NCBI RefSeq assembly: GCF_014773265.1
Contig: NZ_JACWMY010000003.1
Location: forward strand, 434,001-498,000
Source: Mucilaginibacter pankratovii
GTDB lineage: Bacteria; Bacteroidota; Bacteroidia; Sphingobacteriales; Sphingobacteriaceae
Direction: 5' to 3'
Length of the DNA: 64,000 nt
This document shows positions 1 through 6,777 of the stretch, piece after piece. The translations under genes were made by a program, and so were the position numbers. Numbering within the stretch: position 1 is the first letter of the stretch; each line of letters opens with the position of its first letter. The notes beneath the pieces were generated by a model that worked only from the letters and a program-made list of their open reading frames with translations, did no database searches and had not been told where the DNA came from.

Positions 1-8
1 TTATAATC

Positions 9-161
9 ATGCAGATCAATTATTACGAAATCGGATTAGTGGCTCTACTGGCCGTAGGGGTGGTAATATGGTTAATAGTACGTAACCGTAAAGATGAAAA
101 AGCGTTTGAAAAAGATGAGCTGACCGATACCATCGATTCATCTGACCCGGATAAGGAATAG
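9..161 (+). CDS. Small single-pass membrane protein (50 aa)
   Basis: A complete 50-codon frame runs from ATG at 9 to TAG at 159-161. Residues 8-25 (IGLVALLAVGVVIWLIV) form one hydrophobic helix, followed by a basic stop-transfer stretch (RNRKDEK) and an acidic tail ending SSDPDKE. This predicts a small inner-membrane protein with its charged C-terminus in the cytoplasm. It converges on the DUF47 gene, whose stop lies one base away. No function is recognised. The clean helix-plus-charged-tail layout and the snug fit against the next gene argue that it is real, but the upstream context is cut off by the window edge. Confidence 0.55.
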   Translation: MQINYYEIGLVALLAVGVVIWLIVRNRKDEKAFEKDELTDTIDSSDPDKE

Positions 162-162
162 C

Positions 163-801
163 CTACTTGTTTTTGATAATGATGCTCTCTATCACCACTG
201 TAGCGTGTTCGCACTTATCGGTAGTGCGCTCCAGAGCGGCTAATATCTCCGTATATTTGATTAGTTCTACCGAGTTTTTTTCGATCTCCATAACCGCGCT
301 AACGGCTTTGCCCGATACCTGGTCGGCATAATGCTCCAGCTGCTTAATTTTATTACAGTTGTCTTTTATCGCATCCGAGTTATCTAAATTACTCAGGCCC
401 GTAACAGCTGCCTGCAATTCCATACAGCTTTCTATAATAATACCCGCTAATTCTTTGATAGCCGGGCTTGCCGGTTCTGATTGAAACAGGCTATATCTGC
501 GCGATGAAATATGGATATAATCGCAAATGTTATTGATTGAAGAGGCCAAAGCATACATATCGCTGCGGGCAAATGGCGATACAAAGGCCTTTGCCGAAGC
601 CAGGTAAACCTTGTGTTTTACCTCGTTCCCTGATTGTTTAAGGCGGCTTATTTGGTTAAGCTGAATATTATGGTCTTCCGATTCGCCACTTACCAATTTA
701 AATAGCAGTTCGGCCATTTGTATATTGATAGTGCACGATTGGTCGAACAGGTCAAAAAATGCGCGGTCTTTTGGTACCAAAAACTTTAACAGGGTTGCCA
801 T
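163..801 (-). CDS. DUF47 family PhoU-like phosphate transport regulator
   Basis: A 212-aa all-helical protein beginning MATLLKFLVPKDRAFFDLF, which is the typical opening of DUF47/PhoU_div proteins (usual length about 205-215 aa). The body shows PhoU-like helices with conserved acidic/histidine pairs such as KQLEHYAD and the C-terminal ERTTDKCEHATVVIESI. Family members usually sit beside a PiT-type inorganic phosphate permease and are thought to control it. Here the gene is last in its direction, because the small + strand gene at 9-161 lies immediately downstream, so no PiT partner is visible on this side. Family assignment is firm; the phosphate role is inferred from the family. Confidence 0.85.
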   Translation of the reverse strand: MATLLKFLVPKDRAFFDLFDQSCTINIQMAELLFKLVSGESEDHNIQLNQISRLKQSGNEVKHKVYLASAKAFVSPFARSDMYALASSINNICDYIHISSRRYSLFQSEPASPAIKELAGIIIESCMELQAAVTGLSNLDNSDAIKDNCNKIKQLEHYADQVSGKAVSAVMEIEKNSVELIKYTEILAALERTTDKCEHATVVIESIIIKNK

Positions 802-885
802 GTATTAGCTATTTGCTACAAACCTACAAAAAGCATATTAAGCCTGTGTTAATGTTTGGTTTTATATAGGCAATAAGCTTTAAAA

Positions 886-2712
886 TTACATCCCCGGTAT
901 AAATATTTCTATCCGCGTGCCTTTAAGCTGTTCGCTTTGTACCTGCATCTTACCATCCAGCAGGTTTACCCGGGCGGCGATATTTTTCCAGCCGATACCC
1001 TTAGATTCATCTATTTTACTGGCATCAAAGCCCTTTCCGTTGTCTTTGATGCTCAGTGTAAGGTTGCTTTCTTTTTGAACGATATCAATATCGATGTGCG
1101 TTGCCTGCGCGTGCTTCATCATATTATTTAGTACTTCCTGCACAATGCGGTATATCGAAAGCTCGTTGGGCTTGGCAAACTGGTATTGCCTGATATCTTC
1201 GGGCACGTTCAGCATCACCTCGGTACCACCCGCCAGGTTCACCTTTTGGCAAAGATCCTCCAAGGCGGCAAACAGACCGAAATTAAGCCCTTCGGGTATC
1301 AGGTTGTGCGATATGTGGCGAACTTCGTTAATGGTTTTATCGACTAAATTAAGGGCGTTGTTTACCGCGGGCACTTCTGCATCCTGTGGTTGTAACACCG
1401 AGATGTTCATTTTGATGACCGAAAGCATCTGGCCAATGCTATCATGCAGATCGCGGGCTATGCGGATGCGCTCTTTCTGCTCGCCTTCAAAAAGCGATTT
1501 GGTTGCTATCTCCTGTTGCTTAAATACTTCGGCCTGCAGGCGTTTTTCCTGCTTGTATTTATTTTTGCGGATGATAAGGAAGGCTAAAGATACCCCCAGA
1601 ATTAATAATATAACCGAGCCAAACAGCCAGTAGTTTTTGCGGCTTATTTCAAACTGCTGTTGCTGTATCAGTTTTTGCTTGCGTTCGGTTTCAAACTTTA
1701 CGTTCAATTCCGATAGCTGCCGGGTGTTATCCAGGTTGATGAATTTGTCTTTGCTTTGGGCATACAGCTTATGATATTCAAAAGCGCTTTTGTAATCGCC
1801 CGCTTTAGCTGCCGCGTCCCCCATACTATCATAGGCCGATTCAACAATTTCGATAGCGTTTATTTTTGTGGCGATAGCTATGCTTTTTTCGCAATAAAGC
1901 TTGGCGTTTTTAAAATCGCCCAGCTCGCCATACAGGTTGCCGATATTATTATAAGTGGCGGCCATCATCCACTCATCACCGGTTTTTAAAGAAAGATCTA
2001 TTGCTTTGAAGTTGTACTGTAACGAGGCAGCATAGTCTTTCTGGAATTTGTATACAATGGCCACATTGCTAAGCGCCATAGCTATTTTTGCCGGGATGTT
2101 CTTTTTAGTATAAACATCCAGCGCGTTCTTATACGCTATTATGGCCTTATCATATTTTAGCTGCTGCTCGTAAACGGTGCCTTTATTGTTTTGGCAATCG
2201 GCGGCCAGTTCCTCTTCGTTAACTTCAAGGGCCAGTTTTTCGGCTTTTTCGTAATAGCTTAAAGCCTCTTCAAACTTTTTCCAGCTGATGTAGAGCGCGC
2301 CAATGCCTTTATAAATATGCGCGGTTAAGGTTTTATCGCCAACGTCATCCGCTTTATGCAAAGCCTTTTGGTAGATCCCTAACGATTTTACATTCTCTCC
2401 TTTATCGGCATACATCCGGCCCAGGCTAATGTTGGCTTGTATAAAGGCTTTGGCGTTGTTGGTTTGCGTTGCGGCCAGGGTAATTTCGTTCAGTAGCACT
2501 TCGGCGGTATCTGCACTTCCCTTTTTCAGATAAGCCTTAGCCGCGTCTAATTTAAGGCTGAGGTTATCAGGCTGCCTTTGCAATTCGCTTAAAATTTGGG
2601 GCAGGGTTTTGGCAGGAGGTGGCGTTTGCGCCCAATTAAATAAAGGGATAATAAACAAAGCCAGGGCCAATACTAATGGCTTTGCGCTAAAATTAAAAGA
2701 AATATTTACCAT
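886..2712 (-). CDS. TPR-containing sensor histidine kinase (NarL/LuxR-partner type)
   Basis: 608 aa. An N-terminal signal/anchor (about residues 8-28, ending WAQ) is followed by six or so tetratricopeptide repeats (about 35-330), e.g. KGIGALYISWKKFEEALSYYEKAEK. A transmembrane helix lies near 358-382 (YWLFGSVILLILGVSLAFLII), then a short coiled coil. The kinase core has a HisKA_3-type H box ARDLHDSIGQML with phospho-acceptor His423, the N box YRIVQEVLNNMMKHAQA, and G boxes DNGKGFD and GIGWKNIAARV. Such kinases sense through periplasmic TPRs and phosphorylate NarL-type regulators. No regulator is adjacent; the nearest candidate is the orphan regulator at 13623. The signal it senses cannot be told from sequence. 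Confidence 0.9.
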   Translation of the reverse strand: MVNISFNFSAKPLVLALALFIIPLFNWAQTPPPAKTLPQILSELQRQPDNLSLKLDAAKAYLKKGSADTAEVLLNEITLAATQTNNAKAFIQANISLGRMYADKGENVKSLGIYQKALHKADDVGDKTLTAHIYKGIGALYISWKKFEEALSYYEKAEKLALEVNEEELAADCQNNKGTVYEQQLKYDKAIIAYKNALDVYTKKNIPAKIAMALSNVAIVYKFQKDYAASLQYNFKAIDLSLKTGDEWMMAATYNNIGNLYGELGDFKNAKLYCEKSIAIATKINAIEIVESAYDSMGDAAAKAGDYKSAFEYHKLYAQSKDKFINLDNTRQLSELNVKFETERKQKLIQQQQFEISRKNYWLFGSVILLILGVSLAFLIIRKNKYKQEKRLQAEVFKQQEIATKSLFEGEQKERIRIARDLHDSIGQMLSVIKMNISVLQPQDAEVPAVNNALNLVDKTINEVRHISHNLIPEGLNFGLFAALEDLCQKVNLAGGTEVMLNVPEDIRQYQFAKPNELSIYRIVQEVLNNMMKHAQATHIDIDIVQKESNLTLSIKDNGKGFDASKIDESKGIGWKNIAARVNLLDGKMQVQSEQLKGTRIEIFIPGM

Positions 2713-2799
2713 GAATTAGGAAAAATAATATCCTATAATAATACAGGTATTTTATTCGAAACTCAAAAGATTAATATGCCGATAAGTTGTTTTTAGGTA

Positions 2800-3786
2800 T
2801 TAATGTGCTGCCACCGCTATCTTATTATACTTATTACGGTATTCCACCGGCGATACGCCGGTTATTTTTTTAAATGTTTCGCGGAAGGCTTTGGTATCGG
2901 TATAGCCTACGTTGTACATCACCTCGTTAACGTTTTCGCGCAGGGTTTCGAGGCTCATTTTAGCGGCCTCTATGCGTACGCGTTGCATATATTCTACCAC
3001 GGTATTGGAGGTGGCTTTTTTAAACCGGCGCTCCAGGTGCCTGCGGCTCATGGCCAGGGTTGATGCTAAGTGGTCCACCGTAATTTTGCCGGCGTAGTTT
3101 TGCTCTATATATTCCTGCGCTTTTTTAATGGTGTTATCTTCGTGATTTTTTTGCCCATGGAAAATAATGAATAACGACTGGCTATTTCGCTCGATATCTA
3201 TCTCGAACATTTTGGATGAGGTGATGGCCATATCTCGTCCCGAGAACTTTTCTACCAAATATAGCAGCAAGTTCAGCGAAGAATAGGCACCGCCGCTGGT
3301 GTAAATGCCACCTTCGTCTGTAATGATTTTATAAGGCATCAGGTTAATATCCGGAAACATCTGCCTGAATTCCGCCGCTGCCAGCCAGTGGGTGGTGCAA
3401 CTTTTCCCCTTCAGCAAGCCGGTTGATGCCAGTATGAACGCACCGATGCAAAGTGAAACCACCTCGGCGCCACCTTTGTACTGCTTAGTTATCCATGGGA
3501 TAAAATCTGCATTATCACTTACTACTTTAGCCATATCGCCATGTACCGCCGGGATAATGATGAGGTCGGTTTTCGCAACCTCGCCAATCGTCAGGTCGGG
3601 CTTTATCACAAATAAGCCGTTTCCAAGCGTGGTCTCTTTACTTAGCCCCACGAGTTGGATCTTAAACAAGGGGGCTTTTTTCATCCTGTCGAAAGCGTTG
3701 TTCACCTCGGTAAACATTTTATAGGTCGCTTCTATATTGCTTAGGCTGGCATTGCCCTGCGGAATAAGGATCGATATGTGTTTCAT
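2800..3786 (-). CDS. GlxA-type AraC family transcriptional regulator
   Basis: The start is placed at MKHISILIPQG (3786), because a 12-residue upstream extension has no family resemblance. This gives 328 aa. The first ~180 residues are a DJ-1/PfpI-like class I glutamine amidotransferase fold, with the nucleophile-elbow-like segment VSLCIGAFILASTGLL. The last ~105 residues are an AraC double helix-turn-helix (VDHLASTLAMSRRHLERRFKKAT and VGYTDTKAFRETFKKITGVSPVEYR). GlxA-type regulators bind DNA as one-component regulators and often act on neighbouring genes. It is divergent from the small VOC/SRPBCC/DoxX cluster that starts at 3897 with about 110 bp between them, so that cluster is a plausible target (inference). 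Confidence 0.88.
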   Translation of the reverse strand: MKHISILIPQGNASLSNIEATYKMFTEVNNAFDRMKKAPLFKIQLVGLSKETTLGNGLFVIKPDLTIGEVAKTDLIIIPAVHGDMAKVVSDNADFIPWITKQYKGGAEVVSLCIGAFILASTGLLKGKSCTTHWLAAAEFRQMFPDINLMPYKIITDEGGIYTSGGAYSSLNLLLYLVEKFSGRDMAITSSKMFEIDIERNSQSLFIIFHGQKNHEDNTIKKAQEYIEQNYAGKITVDHLASTLAMSRRHLERRFKKATSNTVVEYMQRVRIEAAKMSLETLRENVNEVMYNVGYTDTKAFRETFKKITGVSPVEYRNKYNKIAVAAH

Positions 3787-3870
3787 AGTATCAAAAGTAA
3801 ATGGAAACTCCGTCGCAATCAACCCCTTAGAATGTCGTAATTACACCCCGGCGCTTGGGAAAAAGCAATG

Positions 3871-3878
3871 CACCTTTG
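3871..3878 (+). promoter_or_regulatory. Bacteroidota-type -7 box
   Basis: CACCTTTG, close to the phylum consensus TAnnTTTG, sits 12-18 bases ahead of the two candidate ATGs at 3891 and 3897. This implies a very short leader for the 3897-5971 cluster. No clear -33 TTG element is seen at ideal spacing, so this is a tentative call. Confidence 0.35.
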
Positions 3879-3896
3879 TAGTGTCAGCAAATGGAT

Positions 3897-4106
3897 ATGG
3901 TAGAAGTTTTCAAAACAAATGTGAACGATGCAAGCAAATCGCAGATGTTGATAGGCCTCATCGCAGCACGCTTTACAGTGCGCCGGGTAAATTTCGACCT
4001 GGAGGATTGCGACAAAGTACTACGAGTAGAAGGCCCGGAGTTTTGCCCGAAACAGGTAATTGCCCTGCTACAGTTAAACGGGCACCATTGCGAAGTACTT
4101 ATTTAA
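3897..4106 (+). CDS. Conserved small protein, possible ferredoxin-like (HMA-like) fold
   Basis: The start is taken at MVEVFKTNV (3897); an in-frame ATG two codons earlier (3891) is also possible. The product of 69 aa has alternating strand/helix patterning: EVFKTNV, a helix SKSQMLIGLIAARF, strand TVRRVNFDLEDC, DKVLRVEG, helix FCPKQVIALLQLNG, final strand HCEVLI. This betaalphabeta-betaalphabeta order resembles heavy-metal-associated domains but lacks the CxxC metal site. I recognise the pattern (VNFDLEDCDKVLRVEG) from short uncharacterised Bacteroidota proteins. It leads the cluster through DoxX with a 33-base gap to the next gene. Function unknown. Confidence 0.65.
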   Translation: MVEVFKTNVNDASKSQMLIGLIAARFTVRRVNFDLEDCDKVLRVEGPEFCPKQVIALLQLNGHHCEVLI

Positions 4107-4139
4107 AACACTTATATTTATTTAACAAAACAATAAGCC

Positions 4140-4544
4140 ATGCCTAAAATTAATGCATACATCGGGTTTAACGATACCTGCCGCCAGGCAATGGCGTTTT
4201 ACCGGGAAGTTATCGGTGGAGAGCTAACGCTGCAGGTAGTGAAGGAATCACCAATGAAAGATATGTTCCCGGGCTCGCACCAGGATATGATCCTGCACGC
4301 CAGCTTAGAGAGCAGCGATTTTACATTATTAGCAACCGACTTGCCGGGAAATTCATCGGTATCGCCGGGAACCATAACGCTGATGCTCACTTATGAAACT
4401 AAAGCCGAAATGAAAAGCGCTTTTGATAAGCTGGCAGAAGGTGGAAATGTTACTCACCCGATAATGGAATTCTTTGCCGGTACTATGGGAAACCTTACCG
4501 ATAAATTTGGCGTGAAATGGGGCGTATTTTCAGCGGAAAAATAA
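4140..4544 (+). CDS. VOC superfamily PhnB-like protein
   Basis: 134 aa, full length for PhnB-like/3-dmu-9_3-mt glyoxalase-fold proteins. It opens MPKINAYIGFNDTCRQAMAFYREVIGGEL and closes MGNLTDKFGVKWGVF, both hallmarks of the family: the N-terminal betaalphabeta with an FY..V.GGEL helix end, and the C-terminal TDKFG.KW strand. Family members share the glyoxalase/dioxygenase fold, but PhnB-like forms are mostly of unknown substrate and often lack full metal ligand sets. It lies between the 3897 gene and an SRPBCC gene on the same strand and is probably co-transcribed with them. A second, diverged copy follows at 5142. Confidence 0.88.
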   Translation: MPKINAYIGFNDTCRQAMAFYREVIGGELTLQVVKESPMKDMFPGSHQDMILHASLESSDFTLLATDLPGNSSVSPGTITLMLTYETKAEMKSAFDKLAEGGNVTHPIMEFFAGTMGNLTDKFGVKWGVFSAEK

Positions 4545-4586
4545 GTAATTTACACGTTGTAAACCCTAATTAAAAGCCCCACAATT

Positions 4587-5129
4587 ATGAATATCCTTTT
4601 CATCATCCTGGCAATAATCGCAGCGATAGTTGTGTTGTTGCTGCTTGCCGCCGCCTTTGCCAAAAGCGATTATGCCGTAGAGCGCGAAATAACCATTAAC
4701 AAACCGGTAGCGCAGGTTTTTGGCTACGTGCGAAACCTGAAAAACATGGATAATTACAACAAGTGGGTGATGGTAGACCCCATGATGCAGAAGGATTATA
4801 AGGGCGAAGATGGCACCGAAGGTTTCGCCTACGCCTGGGATAGCGACAATAAAGCCGGCCGCGGCGAGCAGGTGATCAAAAAAATTGAGAACGGCAAGCG
4901 GATAGATATCCAGATAACTTTTGTAAAGCCTTTCGCCGGAGTATCAGATTCCTATATCATCACCGAGCCTGCTATTGATAACAGCACTTTGGTAAAATGG
5001 GGCTTTGCCAGCAAAATGCCTTATCCCATGAACGCTATACTGCTGTTTATGGATATGGGCGAAATGTTGGGCAAAGACTTGGTCATCAGCTTGCAAAACC
5101 TGAAACAGATCATAGAAAAACAACCATAA
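4587..5129 (+). CDS. SRPBCC family (polyketide cyclase/START-like) protein with N-terminal membrane anchor
   Basis: 180 aa. Residues 2-25 (NILFIILAIIAAIVVLLLLAAAF) form a transmembrane anchor. The rest is an SRPBCC domain: VEREITINKPVAQVFGYVRNLKNMDNYNKWV at its start is the classic opening strand/helix, followed by a strand-rich ligand-binding fold and a long C-terminal helix (GEMLGKDLVISLQNLKQIIEK). SRPBCC domains bind hydrophobic ligands or act as cyclases/hydrolases; the ligand here is unknown. It sits 42 bases after one PhnB-like gene and 12 bases before another, consistent with one transcript. Confidence 0.85.
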   Translation: MNILFIILAIIAAIVVLLLLAAAFAKSDYAVEREITINKPVAQVFGYVRNLKNMDNYNKWVMVDPMMQKDYKGEDGTEGFAYAWDSDNKAGRGEQVIKKIENGKRIDIQITFVKPFAGVSDSYIITEPAIDNSTLVKWGFASKMPYPMNAILLFMDMGEMLGKDLVISLQNLKQIIEKQP

Positions 5130-5141
5130 AATATAAAACAG

Positions 5142-5567
5142 ATGGCAACGTTCAATCCGTATTTAAACTTTTTGGGCAATACCGAAGAGGCCTTTAACTT
5201 TTACAAAAGCGTATTCGGCGGCGAATTTACTTTTCTGCAGCGCTTTAAAGATACCCCGCACGGCGGGCAGATGAGCCCCGAAGACCAGGAAAAGATAATG
5301 CATGTGGCCCTGCCCCTTGGCAGAAACACTACGCTGATGGGTACTGATGCACTGGAAGCATTTGGGCACACTTTAACCTTCGGCAACAATTTCTCTATAG
5401 CCTTTACGCCCGATAATTTGGAGGATGCCCACAGGTTTTTTAATGGGATATCCGAAGGTGGCGTTGTGCAAATGCCGCTTGAGAAAATGTTTTGGGGTGC
5501 CTGGTTTGGGCAGTGTACCGATAAGTTCGGGCTGCAATGGATGGTGAATTTAGAAATTAAAGAATAA
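5142..5567 (+). CDS. VOC superfamily PhnB-like protein (second copy)
   Basis: 141 aa, opening MATFNPYLNFLGNTEEAFNFYKSVFGGEF and ending QCTDKFGLQWMVNLE, again a complete PhnB-like glyoxalase fold. It is a paralogue of the 4140 gene rather than a recent duplicate: the two share family motifs but little exact sequence. The conserved middle, EKIMHVALPLGRNTTLMGTD, carries the family's HVAL strand. It follows the SRPBCC gene by 12 bases and precedes the DoxX gene by 20. VOC, SRPBCC and DoxX genes are often grouped in Bacteroidota and soil bacteria, but no pathway has been fixed to the group. Confidence 0.88.
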   Translation: MATFNPYLNFLGNTEEAFNFYKSVFGGEFTFLQRFKDTPHGGQMSPEDQEKIMHVALPLGRNTTLMGTDALEAFGHTLTFGNNFSIAFTPDNLEDAHRFFNGISEGGVVQMPLEKMFWGAWFGQCTDKFGLQWMVNLEIKE

Positions 5568-5587
5568 ACTATTAAACCTTAAATATT

Positions 5588-5971
5588 ATGAAGATCGCGA
5601 TGATTATTGTACGCACCCTGATGGGGCTGATGTTCCTTTTTGCATCAGTGGTAGTACTGTTTAAAATTGACATGGGCAAAATGCCGGAGATGAGTGAAGC
5701 CAATAAAACTTTTATGGCGGGGATAATGGCTTCTGGCTATTTAATGACATTTATCAAAGTAACGGAGTTAGTTTGTGCCATAGCCTTTTTAATTGGCAGG
5801 TTTGTTCCCCTCGCTACGGTTGTGATATTCCCGATAACGTTAAATATATTATTGACACATATTTTCGTTGCGCCGGAAGGTATCCTGATGGCCGTATTGT
5901 TATTGATTGGAAACCTGTTCCTGGCCTGGTATTACCGTAAAAACTATGAGCCGCTTTTGGCAATGAAATAA
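5588..5971 (+). CDS. DoxX-like integral membrane protein
   Basis: 127 aa with four hydrophobic helices: about residues 4-22 (MIIVRTLMGLMFLFASVVVLF), 44-65 (GIMASGYLMTFIKVTELVCAIAFL), 72-90 and 98-118. The pattern IVRTLMGLMFLFAS and SGYLMTFIKVTELVCAIAFLIGRF matches the DoxX/DoxD-like family. DoxX proteins have been linked to thiosulfate:quinone oxidation in archaea and to redox stress complexes in mycobacteria, but most bacterial members have no assigned role. It is the last gene of the cluster starting at 3897; the next gene has its own promoter-like box. Confidence 0.85.
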   Translation: MKIAMIIVRTLMGLMFLFASVVVLFKIDMGKMPEMSEANKTFMAGIMASGYLMTFIKVTELVCAIAFLIGRFVPLATVVIFPITLNILLTHIFVAPEGILMAVLLLIGNLFLAWYYRKNYEPLLAMK

Positions 5972-5999
5972 TAGCATCTGCTTTATTCTCTAATCCCCT

Positions 6000-6007
6000 T
6001 ATATTTG
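6000..6007 (+). promoter_or_regulatory. TATATTTG -7 box four bases before a start codon
   Basis: An exact TAnnTTTG match separated from ATG 6012 by only CGGG. If this is the -7 box, the transcript of the 6012 gene starts at or next to the A of ATG and is leaderless. The same arrangement occurs before nuoA (61781-61788). Confidence 0.5.
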
Positions 6008-6011
6008 CGGG

Positions 6012-6443
6012 ATGAAAAAAATATTGCTGTTTGTGTTTTTCCTTTCGGTAGTTAGCGTTACCGGTAAAACCGTGCATCATAATGATACCATCCCCGAGTT
6101 TATGAAGGGGAAGTTTAAGGATGATTACGGCATTAAATACGAGATAAGCGATACCCTGTGGACACAGTTGCCACGTAGCAAATACCGTATTGTTAAATGG
6201 AATTTGCAAGAGCAATACCTGGTGGCGCGCAATAATGATGGCAACCCCGGCGAAGGCGGCCTATACACCCGGATAGATTTTATGGAGTTTAAAAACATGT
6301 CGCCCTGGAAATGGGGCTATTGTTTAACCGCCTACGACGCTAAAACCGATGTAATAGCCGAAAGCATGGCCAAAGCAGATCGCAAGCGTCCCAAAACCGG
6401 CTGCAACGGTTTTCCCTTTTCCCGCATGAAAATAAACGAATAG
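6012..6443 (+). CDS. Secreted hypothetical protein (143 aa)
   Basis: An N-terminal signal peptide (MKKILLFVFFLSVVSVTGKT, cleavage near residue 18-20) is followed by about 120 residues with a strand-rich look (GIKYEISDTLWTQLPRSKYRIVKWNLQEQYLVARN) and two cysteines (WGYCLTAY and TGCNGFPF) that could form a disulfide. It resembles short uncharacterised exported proteins of Bacteroidota; I cannot assign a function. Its own -7 box lies just upstream, so it is probably transcribed apart from the DoxX cluster. The region after it is occupied by a palindromic element. Confidence 0.7.
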   Translation: MKKILLFVFFLSVVSVTGKTVHHNDTIPEFMKGKFKDDYGIKYEISDTLWTQLPRSKYRIVKWNLQEQYLVARNNDGNPGEGGLYTRIDFMEFKNMSPWKWGYCLTAYDAKTDVIAESMAKADRKRPKTGCNGFPFSRMKINE

Positions 6444-6777
6444 GGGGGCAGTTGGCAGTTAGCAGTAAGTTTTCAGTATACAGTTAACGGCCTAAAGTAA
6501 GTGCAGATCTTGCGCCATCGGCGCTATAGCTTTGTAGAAGTCGTATAATTAAAGTAAATGTGCGCCGTAGGTGCTACCCACAGGTCGGCTGATTAAGGGT
6601 AGCACCTACGGCGCACTATTTATCTGTACTAATTTTTCTACAAAGCGGTTGCTCCTAACGGAGCATTGGAACTTAGCAAACCAACTACGAAGCGACGCCC
6701 AATTAGGCTACTTAATGCCAACTGAAATCCACTCCATGCAAGGCACTGCCAACTGCCAACCGCCCACTGCTAACTGA
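6444..6777. repeat. Nested palindromic intergenic element
   Basis: This 334-base gap has no supportable gene. At its core is a perfect 20-bp inverted repeat (6560-6579 and 6597-6616, 17-base loop). Outside it lie an 11-bp inverted pair GCTTTGTAGAA/TTCTACAAAGC (6529-6539 and 6636-6646) and small hairpins GCGCC-ATC-GGCGC and GCTCC-TAAC-GGAGC. The gap's ends carry oppositely oriented CAGTTGGCAGTTAGCAG-like runs (6447 onward; 6743-6776). The whole reads as a multi-hairpin element built from GCnCC-n3/4-GGnGC units. It resembles REP/MITE-like repeats, but no transposase is visible. Confidence 0.7.

Noticed and set aside
1094-1633. 179-codon + strand frame within the histidine kinase
   Set aside because: Antisense to the kinase core, Ser/Cys-rich translation typical of a reversed frame.
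6571-6777. 68-codon frame in the palindromic gap
   Set aside because: It is made entirely of repeat sequence (arm of the 20-bp inverted repeat and the CAGTT-like end), so it is unlikely to be a gene.
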